Assembly (NCBI GenBank): GCA_022616055.1
Contig: JAKEFM010000115.1
Location: forward strand, 1 to 64,000
DNA: 64,000 nucleotides
Source of the DNA: Planctomycetota bacterium
GTDB lineage: Bacteria; Planctomycetota; UBA1135; JAKEFM01
Direction: 5' to 3'
Both the position numbers and the translations under genes were made by a program. The notes beneath the pieces are model-generated. The model was given only the letters and a program-made list of their open reading frames with translations, made no database searches and was not told the origin of the DNA. Below are positions 18,842-27,147 of the stretch, piece by piece. The first letter of the stretch is position 1. Each line of letters starts with the position of its first letter.

Positions 18842-19714
18842 TCACCCGACCGTTCGTCGAACGCGCGCGAGCTCCTCGCGCAGAAGCGGCACGTCCCCCT
18901 CCCCCACCGTCCCCTCCATCCTCTCGAGCGTCACACCCCGCAGGTTCGGGCACCGCGGCGCGGTCCGCTCGAGGAGCCTCCACACCTCCTCCGGAACCGG
19001 CGCGTCGTGGCTGTCGAGCCGCATCACGCGCCTCGAGGGGAGCCACTCGGGCTCGCTCGCGCTCCCCCCCGAGACGTGGATCTCGATCACGCGGGTGAGG
19101 TCGAGTCGTTCGAGCCAGGCCTCCGCGTCGAACCCCAGGTTCACGGCGTTCGTGAAGAGGTTGTGCAGGTCGAGGAGGAGGTGCGTCCGCGGCCGCTCGA
19201 GGATCCGCCCGAAGAAGGCGGGCTCCTCGAGCGGCTTCCCGAGGAGGTAGTAGAAGGCGGAGTTCTCGAAGCCGACGTCGGGGACGATCTCCTGCAACGC
19301 CCCGAGGCGATCCCGCACCGCCGCCGCGGCCTCGCTCGTCATCGGCAGAGGGACGGGGATCGTCACCGCCCGCCCGTCGAGGACCGTCGCGCCGAGGTGG
19401 TCCGTGTACCAGAGGAACCGAAACGCCTCCTGCGACATCCGGATCGCCTCGAGGCACCGCGCGAGTCGGGCGCCGTCCTCGGCGAACGTGCCGAGCGAGA
19501 GCCCGACTCCATGCGCGATGAAGGGTTTCCCCGTCCGCTCCCCGAGTTCTCGGAAGAGTCGCCAGAAGCCGTTCGGTCGGAAGAGCTCGTCCCCGTCGCG
19601 GACCCAGGTCGTCTCCGGCGTCACCTCGAAGTAGTCGGCGTCCTCGACGAGGAGCGGCTCGAGGAGGCCGCAGTATTCGCGCTCCGGTTGGAGGGTGAAG
19701 CCGACGAGGACCAA
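18842..19714 (-). CDS. DUF692 multinuclear non-heme iron-dependent oxidase (MNIO)
   Basis: This 290-residue TIM-barrel enzyme belongs to DUF692, the family of MbnB and TglH, which use two or three iron ions to oxidatively modify cysteine or other residues in ribosomal peptides. The metal-ligand pattern is complete: H68 (IAHGVGLSLG), H106 (YTDHLG), E150 (VGFENSAFYY), D182 and H184 (LLLDLHNLFTNAVN), H213 (EIHVSGG), D234 and H236 (LDSHDAPVPEEVW) and E264. The TTG start at 19714 is four bases after the stop of the upstream Tat-exported protein gene. Its position between two putative substrates and a small partner-like gene argues for a RiPP-type or protein-maturation pathway. Confidence 0.9.
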   Translation of the reverse strand: MVLVGFTLQPEREYCGLLEPLLVEDADYFEVTPETTWVRDGDELFRPNGFWRLFRELGERTGKPFIAHGVGLSLGTFAEDGARLARCLEAIRMSQEAFRFLWYTDHLGATVLDGRAVTIPVPLPMTSEAAAAVRDRLGALQEIVPDVGFENSAFYYLLGKPLEEPAFFGRILERPRTHLLLDLHNLFTNAVNLGFDAEAWLERLDLTRVIEIHVSGGSASEPEWLPSRRVMRLDSHDAPVPEEVWRLLERTAPRCPNLRGVTLERMEGTVGEGDVPLLREELARVRRTVG

Positions 19715-19718
19715 GTGT

Positions 19719-20612
19719 TCAGCGATCCGTGAAGAACCAGAGGAACCGCTGGCTCGCCTCGGGGACGTATCCCATCCCGCAGCCGATCACCCCGCCGGTG
19801 TCGTCCCCCTCGACGCGGGTCCCGCACCCCTTGCTGTACGCCCACTTCGCGCCGGGTGGCGCCTTCCACCGCAGTCTCGCCAGTGCGGCCGGGCGCAGCG
19901 CCTGGAGCACGCGCGGGCGACGGGTGGGTTCGACCTCCGCCAGGAGCCGGAGGATCGCCGCTCCGCGGTCGGCAAGGGCGACGTCGACTTCCCCTTCGAC
20001 CATCGCGGTCAGCGCGACCTTCTGCTCGGGAGTGAGTCCAACTTCAGCGGCCGCGGCGAGGGCCGCTATGGCGGTCCGGTCCGGGGCGACCGCGGCGCGG
20101 ATCGCCTCCGCGAGCCGGGCGATCCGGTTCGAGGCGGACCTCTCGGCCTCCCCCCGCTGCCCCAGTTCCCGCCCACGCGTCGAAACCTCCGGCGGAAGTT
20201 CCGGGTCGATCGCCCGCGCACGCAGGCCTCCTCCGCTCGTCTCGACGAGGACGGCGAGGGGTTCGCCGGAGAGTCCCTCGACCTTCAGCGCATCGCGAAG
20301 CGTCTCGACCGGAGCGCAGGCGATCTCACAGAGGGCGAGGTCGGCGAGGATCTCGTCGCCAGTCCAATTGAGCAGCCCACCGAATAGCCGGCCGCGTTCC
20401 CGTTTCTCCTTGTCCTTCACCGGGATCACGAGCACCAGGAGCGGCTTTCCCGCCTCCCGCGCGCGCTTCAGCGCCGCCTCGGGTTCTCCCTGGCCTTCCC
20501 CCTCGGGGGCGAACGGGACGCCGGGCCCCAGGAACCACCGCTCGATTCCGCCGGGGAGGACGAGGCCGACGGTTCCCGCGCCCGCGAGCTTGAGGACGTC
20601 GCGTCGTTTCAA
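19719..20612 (-). CDS. Tat-signal protein B with conserved C-terminal cysteine motif; putative MNIO substrate
   Basis: This 297-residue protein begins with a Tat-type signal (KRRDVLKLAGAGTVGLVLPG). The middle resembles a thioredoxin-like fold (AALKRAREAGKPLLVLVIP) without a CxxC. C95 and C99 (ALCEIACA) and C263 and C278 are conserved in the neighbouring paralogue. The C-terminus is the most conserved part: KGCGTRVEGDD, then GCGMGYVPEAS, then RFLWFFTDR. The TTG start has AGAAGG five bases upstream. It directly precedes the MNIO gene by four bases, which suggests it is the MNIO's substrate. That is inference; the modification, if any, is unknown. Confidence 0.8.
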   Translation of the reverse strand: MKRRDVLKLAGAGTVGLVLPGGIERWFLGPGVPFAPEGEGQGEPEAALKRAREAGKPLLVLVIPVKDKEKRERGRLFGGLLNWTGDEILADLALCEIACAPVETLRDALKVEGLSGEPLAVLVETSGGGLRARAIDPELPPEVSTRGRELGQRGEAERSASNRIARLAEAIRAAVAPDRTAIAALAAAAEVGLTPEQKVALTAMVEGEVDVALADRGAAILRLLAEVEPTRRPRVLQALRPAALARLRWKAPPGAKWAYSKGCGTRVEGDDTGGVIGCGMGYVPEASQRFLWFFTDR

Positions 20613-20696
20613 GTCGACCTTCTCACAGAGGGATGCCCCAGCATACGCCGGGAATCGCGCTCGACCGGAATGGCAGGGTCGACCCCGGTCCCCGGC

Positions 20697-21590
20697 TCAG
20701 CGATCCGCGAAGAGGTAGAGGAACCGCGCGCTCGCCTCGGGGACGTAACCCATCCCGCAGCCGACGACCATGCCGGTGTCGTCTCCCTCGACGTCGGGCC
20801 CGCAGCCGGTGTCGCGGGCCCACTTCGCTCCCGCGGGAGACTTCACGCGGAGCCTCTCGACGGCGGCCTGCTTGAGCGCCCCGACCACGCGCTCGCGTCG
20901 GGAAGGGTCCTCCTCGGCCAGCTTCCGGAGGACGACGGCTCCGCGGTCCGCGAGGGAGACGTCGACCTTCGCCTTACCGTCGGCGATGGCGAGGAGGGTG
21001 CTCGCCTCCGCCGGAGTGAGCCCCTTCTCGGCCTCGACGACTCGCTCGAGGAGGGCCTTGCCGTCGGGCGCGACCGCCGCGCGGACCGCCTCGCCGAACT
21101 GCGCGACGCGATCGCGGGCGGCCTGCTCGGCGCGTTTCCTCGCCTCCTTCCAGTCCTCTCCGCCGCGGAGGGGGTCGGTTTGAGGGGGAAGGATGGGATC
21201 GATCCCCAGGGCCCGAAGATTCGGGCCGGCCGTCTCGACCAGCACCGCGAGGGGCTCGCCCGGGGGCGAAGCCTTCTCGAGGAGGCCCCGGATGCCGTCC
21301 ATGTCCGCGCAGGCGACCTCGCAGAGAGCGAGGTCCGCGAGGGTCTCGTCCCCTGCCGTGTTGAGGAGCCCCCCGAAGAGGCGACCGCGCTCCCACTTTT
21401 GCGCGTCGTCCCGGGGGATCACGAGGAGGAGAAGCGGCTTCCCCCGCTCGCGAGCCCGCTTCAGCGCCTCATCGAGGTCGCCTCCCGCCGCGCGCGCCAG
21501 GAACGCGAGGCGGGAGGAGAGGGCGAAGCCGGGGAGAACGATCCCCGCGGCTCCCGCCCCCGCGAGCTTGAGAAGGGTGCGTCGATCCAT
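20697..21590 (-). CDS. Tat-signal protein A, paralogue of the adjacent protein; putative MNIO substrate
   Basis: This is also exactly 297 residues when started at ATG 21590, which has GGAGG five bases upstream; a longer frame starts 16 codons earlier but would hide the signal. The signal is DRRTLLKLAGAGAAGIVLPG. Conserved cysteines are C90, C94, C263 and C278. The C-terminus reads TGCGPDVEGDD, then GCGMGYVPEAS, then RFLYLFADR, nearly identical to protein B although the middle has diverged. This points to selection on the C-terminal motif. The two genes are 84 bases apart and arose by tandem duplication. The biochemical role is unknown. Confidence 0.8.
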   Translation of the reverse strand: MDRRTLLKLAGAGAAGIVLPGFALSSRLAFLARAAGGDLDEALKRARERGKPLLLLVIPRDDAQKWERGRLFGGLLNTAGDETLADLALCEVACADMDGIRGLLEKASPPGEPLAVLVETAGPNLRALGIDPILPPQTDPLRGGEDWKEARKRAEQAARDRVAQFGEAVRAAVAPDGKALLERVVEAEKGLTPAEASTLLAIADGKAKVDVSLADRGAVVLRKLAEEDPSRRERVVGALKQAAVERLRVKSPAGAKWARDTGCGPDVEGDDTGMVVGCGMGYVPEASARFLYLFADR

Positions 21591-21682
21591 GCCGGCCTCC
21601 CTTCGGTCCGCGGTCGCGTTCGTCGTCCGTTCGCGCATGGGCCTTGAGACGCGGGGGGAGGGTCTCGGTTCTCGACCCGGGA

Positions 21683-21700
21683 GCGACCCACGTGGGTCGC
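21683..21700. repeat. Copy 1 of an 18-base perfect palindrome
   Basis: The sequence GCGACCCACGTGGGTCGC is a perfect palindrome that begins two bases after the stop codon of the M16 peptidase gene. An identical copy lies at 38877-38894, 19 bases after another stop codon. It could fold as a short hairpin after transcription or bind a dimeric protein. It lacks a U-tract. Confidence 0.7.
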
Positions 21701-21702
21701 GA

Positions 21703-24531
21703 CTAGCGGGAGGAGGAGCCGCCCCCGGGGGGTTCCTTCTCGAAGACCTCGTCGACGGGAAGGATCTTCACCCGGTCGCGGCCGATCCTCAGGGGATAGC
21801 GCTCGATCTCCCTGTCCTCGGCGAGGACCTCGGGAGGCTTCTGGTCGGCCCCGTAGTCGATCGGGCTCGGGGCGTCGGAGACGAGCGCGTCGGCGAGGCT
21901 CTTCGCGTCGGCCGTCACGATCGCGATCCAGAGGTTGGCGGTCGAGAAGTGCTTGCGGATGGCCGCGTTCACCTCGTCGCGCGTCACCTCGTCGAGGAAG
22001 GAGCGGAGGCTCTTCAGGTGTCCCTTCTCGATCCCGTAGAACCGGTCGTCGACCGCGTAGCCGAGCCGCTCGGAGCTCGTCTCCGCGTAGTGGAGGGAGT
22101 ACTTCTTCAGGAAGCGCCGGGCCTCCTCGAACTGCTCCTGGGTGAGCCCCTTCTCGACGAGCCGGTCGACCTCCCGCAGGGCCCCGCGCAGGGCGAAGAT
22201 CGCCCGCTCGCGCGGGACGGGGCGGATCCAGAGCTCGAAGAGCTGGCGGCGACGGCCGACGCCGGTCGGAAGCATGATCCGCCGCCCGCCGTTCGGGAAG
22301 GCCTCGATGTAGGCGTAGTCGCCGTAGTTCAGGCCGCGGGCCTCGCGCAGGACCTGGTAGAGGCGCCCCGCGCTGTTGCGGTGGACCCCGAGCCAGTTGG
22401 ACGCGATCGCGAGCGCGGCGAACTCGCGGGTCCCCCGGAGGAGGTCGATCTGGACGCCCATGCTGATCGCCGTCGACGGGCCGGGCTTGTCGACGAGGAA
22501 GACCTCGCGCCCCTGGGGCCTCCGGAGGGGCGGGGCGGCCGGTGCATCCGGTCGGCCCGAAGGGAGGGCGGAGAGTTCCCGGGCCATCCGATCGGCGAGG
22601 CCCTCGGGGTAGGCGCCGCCCAGCCCGAGGACGAGCCTCTCCCGGGTGAAGCGGGCCTTGTGGAACGCGAGGACGTCCTCGCGCGTGATCGAGCGCAGCC
22701 CGGCGACGGTCCCCACGATCGGGTGGGCGTACCGCGATCCCTCGAAGGCCCGGGAGTAGAGCGCCGCCTTCCCGAGCTCCTCGTCGGAGGTGTAGCGCAG
22801 CGTCTTCTCGATCCCGACGAGGGCCTGGTCGCGCACCCGCTCGAGGTCCTCGCCCTTGAAGGCGGGGCGGACGAGGGCGTCGAGGAGGAGCGGGAGGAAC
22901 CCCTCGACGTGGTCGCGGTGGACCTGGCCCGTGACGACGGTCATCTCCCGGTCGACCGAGGCGCCGTAGGAGGCCGCCATCGGGTAGAGCTTCTCGAGGA
23001 TCGCGTCGTAGGCGTTGCGCTCCGTCGCCCCCTCGGAGATCAGGTCCGCGGTCAGGGCGGCGAGGCCCTCCTTCCCGGGCGGGTCGTCCTGGCTCCCCGC
23101 CTTGAACCAGACCTTGAAGGTCACGTTCGGGTCCTCGGGGACCGGGAGGAGGACGGGAGGCTCGGCGAGGGGGGCGGCGGAGGCGACCGCGGGCGCCGGG
23201 GCCGCGGTCGGGATCGTCTCCCCCGCCGCATGGACGACCGCGACCGTGCAGCGCTTGCGGTCGAGGAACCGCTCCGCGGCGCGCCGTACGTCCTCGGGCT
23301 CGAGCGCGTCGAGCGTCGCGAAGTACCCCTCGATCGCGGAGATGTCCCCCGTGATCGCCGCGATCGGCGCGAGCGCGCCGCAGACGCGGCCGGGGGTCGT
23401 GAGCCCCGAGAGGAATCCGTACTTCGAGCGGGACCGGACGGCGTCGAGGCGCTCGCGGGAGACCGGCTTCCGGCGGACCTCCTCCGCGGCGGCCCAGAGG
23501 TCGTGCTCGACGGCGGGGACGTCGGCGGGATCCTTCACCCGCGCGAGGACCTGCCAGAGTCCCGGATCCCGCTGGAACGGGAAGAGCGTCGCGAGGGAGT
23601 CGAGCCGCTGCTCCTCGAGGACGAGCCGGCGGTACACGGGGGAGGTCTCGCCGAAGGCCAGGTCGCCGAGGATGTCCCCGGCCACCATCGTCCGGTCCCC
23701 CGGGAGGAAGCGCTCCCCCCGGAAGGCGAGCATGAGGGTCGGGAGCGTCTTCCCGTCGAAGGGGACGTCGATCCGCTTCTCCCCCGCCTGCGGGGGCTCC
23801 TCCTCGACCTTCGGCGCCTCGTACCCCTTCCTCCAGCCGGCGTAGGCGCTCCGCAGCAGGGCGAACGTCGGCTGCGGCTCGACGTCCCCCGCGACGAGGA
23901 GGACGACGTTCTCCGGGCGGTAGAAGCGGCGCAGGAAGTCCTTCGAGTAGGCGTACCGCTCCGGCATCTTCTGGATGTCGGCCTCGAACCCGATCGTCGT
24001 GTGGCGGTAGGTGTGCCGCTCGAACGCCGCGGCGCGCACGGCCTCGTCGAGGACCTCCTCGGGGTCGGTGCGGTTCTTCCGGTATTCCCCGTACACGGCG
24101 CCCGCCTCCGTCCGGAACTCCGGCTCGGCGTACTTCAGGTTCTGGAAGCGGTCGGCCTCGATCTCGACCACCTTCGGGAGGTCCTCCTTCGAGAAGGAGA
24201 GGTGGTAGGCCGTGATGTCGTCGCTCGTGTAGGCGTTCGAGTCCGCGCCGATGGAGGCGACGATCCGGTCGTACTCGACGTTCGGGAACTTCTCCGTCCC
24301 CTTGAACATCAGGTGCTCGAAGAAGTGGGCGAAGCCGGTGCACCCCTCCTCCACCTCGTCGCGGCTGCCGGTGCGGACGACCGTCCAGTAGGCGACGAGA
24401 CCCTCGGACGGCATGGGGATCACGATCAGCCGCAGGCCGTTCTCGAGCGTCTCGCGGTGGATCGGGTAGGGGATGACGCCGCGGTCGGGTGGAAGGGAGA
24501 GGGTGGAGGCGAGGGCCAGGAGGAGGAGCAT
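21703..24531 (-). CDS. M16 family zinc peptidase (two-domain insulinase/pitrilysin type)
   Basis: This 942-residue secreted peptidase has a short signal peptide (MLLLLALASTLS). The first M16 domain has the inverted zinc motif HFFEH (H69, E72, H73) in GFAHFFEHLMFKGTEKFPN, with the downstream glutamate region EFRTEAGAVYGEYRKNRTDP. A second, inactive M16-type domain follows from about residue 480. These enzymes degrade peptides in the periplasm. A TAGCCT hexamer lies 35 bases before the ATG. It precedes the Tat proteins and MNIO on the same strand with a 112-base gap, so a shared transcript or a role in peptide processing is possible but not shown. Confidence 0.9.
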   Translation of the reverse strand: MLLLLALASTLSLPPDRGVIPYPIHRETLENGLRLIVIPMPSEGLVAYWTVVRTGSRDEVEEGCTGFAHFFEHLMFKGTEKFPNVEYDRIVASIGADSNAYTSDDITAYHLSFSKEDLPKVVEIEADRFQNLKYAEPEFRTEAGAVYGEYRKNRTDPEEVLDEAVRAAAFERHTYRHTTIGFEADIQKMPERYAYSKDFLRRFYRPENVVLLVAGDVEPQPTFALLRSAYAGWRKGYEAPKVEEEPPQAGEKRIDVPFDGKTLPTLMLAFRGERFLPGDRTMVAGDILGDLAFGETSPVYRRLVLEEQRLDSLATLFPFQRDPGLWQVLARVKDPADVPAVEHDLWAAAEEVRRKPVSRERLDAVRSRSKYGFLSGLTTPGRVCGALAPIAAITGDISAIEGYFATLDALEPEDVRRAAERFLDRKRCTVAVVHAAGETIPTAAPAPAVASAAPLAEPPVLLPVPEDPNVTFKVWFKAGSQDDPPGKEGLAALTADLISEGATERNAYDAILEKLYPMAASYGASVDREMTVVTGQVHRDHVEGFLPLLLDALVRPAFKGEDLERVRDQALVGIEKTLRYTSDEELGKAALYSRAFEGSRYAHPIVGTVAGLRSITREDVLAFHKARFTRERLVLGLGGAYPEGLADRMARELSALPSGRPDAPAAPPLRRPQGREVFLVDKPGPSTAISMGVQIDLLRGTREFAALAIASNWLGVHRNSAGRLYQVLREARGLNYGDYAYIEAFPNGGRRIMLPTGVGRRRQLFELWIRPVPRERAIFALRGALREVDRLVEKGLTQEQFEEARRFLKKYSLHYAETSSERLGYAVDDRFYGIEKGHLKSLRSFLDEVTRDEVNAAIRKHFSTANLWIAIVTADAKSLADALVSDAPSPIDYGADQKPPEVLAEDREIERYPLRIGRDRVKILPVDEVFEKEPPGGGSSSR

Positions 24532-24671
24532 GGGGAAGGACCGTTCCCTTCTCGGAGGGGGCGAGAAGGCTAACGGCCGGAGGCCCGGGTTGCCCCTGCC
24601 GCCTTCCCGGGTCGCCCCCCGTCGCCCCTCTCCCCGGGGGCCGCTAGGCTCGCCCCCGCGAGCGATCGCCC

Positions 24672-26360
24672 ATGCCCCGAGCCCTCGGTCCGTCCGCCTC
24701 GCTCCTCCTCCTCGCGATCCTCCTCCCCCCCGCCGGCGCGCAGGAGAAGGACGACCGGCTCGCGGGAGCCTGGGAGGCGATCGACCGGTTCGTCGAGCGC
24801 TCGATGAAGGAGGAGCGCACCCCCGGCCTCGCCCTCGCCGTCACCTCGAAGGAGGGGCTGCTGCGCGCCGCGAACTACGGCTGGGCGGACCTGAAGACGC
24901 GCGCGCCGGTTCGGCCCGACACCCTCTTCCAGATCGGCTCGACCTCGAAGTCCTTCACGGCGATCGTCCTCCTCCAGCTGCGCGAGGAGGGGAAGCTCGA
25001 CCTGCGCAAGCCCGTCTCGACCTACCTCCCCTGGTTCAGGGTCCGCTCCCGGTTCGAGCCGGCCACGGTCCACGACCTCCTCACGCACCGGTCCGGACTC
25101 CCGCGCGACCGGGACGACATCCCCTCCTCCCTCTTCCAGGCCGCCGCGCTCGAGGAACGGGAGACGGGAAGCCCCCCCGGGAAGACCTTCGCCTACTCGA
25201 ACGTCGGCTACCAGGTGCTCGGGTATGTCGCCGAGGCGGTGGGGAAGGAGCCGTACCCTCAGGCACTCCGTCGCCGCATCCTCGAGCCGCTCGGGATGGC
25301 CTCGAGCGTCCCCATCTTCACCCACGAGACGCGCCCGCGGCTCGCCGTCGGCTACACGACCCTCTACGACGACCGGCCGGCGCACGTCTCCCACCCCCTC
25401 GTCGAGGCGACCTGGCTCGAGTACGGCGCCGGGGACGGCTCGATCGCGGCCACGGCCGCGGACCTCGCCGCCTACCTGAGGACGCTCCTGAACCGCGGCG
25501 CCGGGCCGGAGCGGAGGATCCTCTCGAAGGAGAGCTTCGACCTCTTCCTGTCGCGCCCCGTCCCCGGAGAGGACGAGGAGTACTACGCCTACGGGATGAG
25601 CGTCGGGAAGAAGGAGGGGAGGACCCTGATCGCCCACGGCGGCGGGATGGTCGGCTACGCCTGCGGATTCACCGGCGACCTCGACGCGGGGGTCGGAGCG
25701 GTCGCCCTCGTGAACGGCCCGGGCGATCCCGGCGCCATCGCGAAGTTCGCCCGGGAGGCGGTGATCGCGGCGATCGCGGGGAAGGCGCTTCCCCCCCTCC
25801 CGAATTCACCCTCGCCGACGCGGGTCGAGAAGGCGAGCGAGTACGCGGGACGCTTCCGGAGCGCGGAGGGGAAGACCCTGGCGCTCGAGGCGAAGGGAGA
25901 GGAGATGTTCCTCCTCGCCGGCGCCGAGCGGATCGCGCTGGAGCCGAGGGGGAAGGACGCCTTCCTGGCGAACCACCCCGACTTCGCCCTCTTCCTCCTC
26001 CGGTTCGTCCGCGAAGGCGAGAAAGTCGTCCGCGCGACGCACGGCCCGGAGACGTTCGAGCGCGAAGGGGGAACTCCGCCTCCCTCCCCCGCTCCTCCCG
26101 AGGCGTGGCACGCGTACCAGGGGCACTACCGGTCCTACTCCCCCTGGATGAGCAACTTCCGCGTCGTCCTGCGCCGCGGCCGGCTCTTCCTCGTCTACCC
26201 GCACGGGGCGGAGGTCCTCCTCGTCGAGGCCTCGCCCGGCCTCTTCCGGGCCGCGGACGAGGACTCCGCCGAGGAGGTGAGGTTCGACTCGATCGTCGAG
26301 GGGCGCGCGCTGCGGGCCGCGGTCTCGGGCGCGGTGTTCTACCGGACCTTCACGCCCTGA
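24672..26360 (+). CDS. Serine hydrolase of the class C beta-lactamase/DD-peptidase fold
   Basis: This 562-residue protein has a signal peptide (ASLLLLAILLPPAGAQ). The catalytic motifs are STSK (S90, K93), the Y175-S-N177 motif, and an HGGG segment (IAHGGGMVG) in the KTG position. The domain spans about residues 28-385. A C-terminal domain (about 395-560) contains beta strands resembling the lipocalin-like extension of such esterases. Likely substrates are peptides, esters or D-amino-acid compounds; true beta-lactamase activity is unlikely to be primary. It is divergent from the M16 gene with a 140-base promoter region. Confidence 0.88.
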   Translation: MPRALGPSASLLLLAILLPPAGAQEKDDRLAGAWEAIDRFVERSMKEERTPGLALAVTSKEGLLRAANYGWADLKTRAPVRPDTLFQIGSTSKSFTAIVLLQLREEGKLDLRKPVSTYLPWFRVRSRFEPATVHDLLTHRSGLPRDRDDIPSSLFQAAALEERETGSPPGKTFAYSNVGYQVLGYVAEAVGKEPYPQALRRRILEPLGMASSVPIFTHETRPRLAVGYTTLYDDRPAHVSHPLVEATWLEYGAGDGSIAATAADLAAYLRTLLNRGAGPERRILSKESFDLFLSRPVPGEDEEYYAYGMSVGKKEGRTLIAHGGGMVGYACGFTGDLDAGVGAVALVNGPGDPGAIAKFAREAVIAAIAGKALPPLPNSPSPTRVEKASEYAGRFRSAEGKTLALEAKGEEMFLLAGAERIALEPRGKDAFLANHPDFALFLLRFVREGEKVVRATHGPETFEREGGTPPPSPAPPEAWHAYQGHYRSYSPWMSNFRVVLRRGRLFLVYPHGAEVLLVEASPGLFRAADEDSAEEVRFDSIVEGRALRAAVSGAVFYRTFTP

Positions 26361-26424
26361 ACCGCGCCCGGCCGGCGGGGCGCGGACTCTGTGACCTCCG
26401 AGACCCCCCGGACTAGGGGGCAGC

Positions 26425-27147
26425 ATGGGGAAGGAGCGGAGCCGGTCCCTCGTTTCGGGCGACCTCCCGGTCGCGACCATCTCCCGGAAGATCGCCGTCC
26501 TCCGGGGTCGGAAGGTGATGCTCGACGCCGACCTCGCCGGCCTCTACGGGGTGAGGACGAGAGTCCTCAATCAGGCGGTGAAGCGGAATCGCCATCGCTT
26601 TCCCCCGGACTTCATGTTCCGCCTCAGTCGATCCGAGGTCGCAGCCTTGAACCGGTCACAGGTTGTGACCGGTTCACAGAAGCACCGGGATCCGCGGTTC
26701 CTCCCCTACGCCTTCACGGAACACGGCGCCGTGATGCTGGCGACCGTCCTCAACACTCGGATCGCCGTCCGGGCGAGCGTCATGGTGGTGCGGGCCTTCG
26801 TGCACTTGCGGCAGGCTGCCCTCTCCACCGCCGCCGTCGCGCACCGGCTGGAGGAACTCGAGCGGAAGCACGCCGCGCACGACCTGCGAATCGAGGAGAT
26901 CGTCGAGGCGATCCGGGAGCTCGCGGCACCTCCTCCCGAGCCCCCCGACGAGGACCCCATCGGGTTCCGTCCGCCAAGGGCGGCGCATGAGGTTGCAGAC
27001 GTTTTCACCCCCTGTCAAAAAAACAAGCGAGTTTTTTCGACCGGAGTCGAGAATCCCGGCCGGGGGAATCCGGCGGAGGTCCCGGCGCGGCGGAGGGGGA
27101 GAGGGCCCAGCCCCCCTACCAGCCCCCGCCGCGGCGGCCGAGGGTGA
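26425..27147 (+). CDS. ORF6N (KilA-N-like) DNA-binding domain protein with atypical tail
   Basis: The first 120 residues are a clear ORF6N domain (KIAVLRGRKVMLDADLAGLY, VLNQAVKRNRHRFPPDFMF, RFLPYAFTEHGAVMLATVL). A helical region follows (RLEELERKHAAHDLRIEEI). Family members usually end near a GFRP-like motif, here PIGFRPP at about residue 190. The frame instead continues through AT-rich DNA (near 27010-27045, including a run of seven A) and overlaps the convergent peptidase gene by 32 bases. The last 45 residues look non-coding, so a frameshift or lost stop is likely. The domain occurs in phage and chromosomal accessory genes. Confidence 0.8.
   Translation: MGKERSRSLVSGDLPVATISRKIAVLRGRKVMLDADLAGLYGVRTRVLNQAVKRNRHRFPPDFMFRLSRSEVAALNRSQVVTGSQKHRDPRFLPYAFTEHGAVMLATVLNTRIAVRASVMVVRAFVHLRQAALSTAAVAHRLEELERKHAAHDLRIEEIVEAIRELAAPPPEPPDEDPIGFRPPRAAHEVADVFTPCQKNKRVFSTGVENPGRGNPAEVPARRRGRGPSPPTSPRRGGRG

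Noticed and set aside
24672-26360. Annotation as a true antibiotic-resistance beta-lactamase.
   Set aside because: The fold and SxxK/YxN motifs are shared with many esterases and peptidases, and the C-terminal extension is typical of those.
26425-27147. A prophage or mobile island around the ORF6N gene.
   Set aside because: No integrase, phage structural gene or flanking direct repeat is present; only one ORF6N protein with an odd tail.
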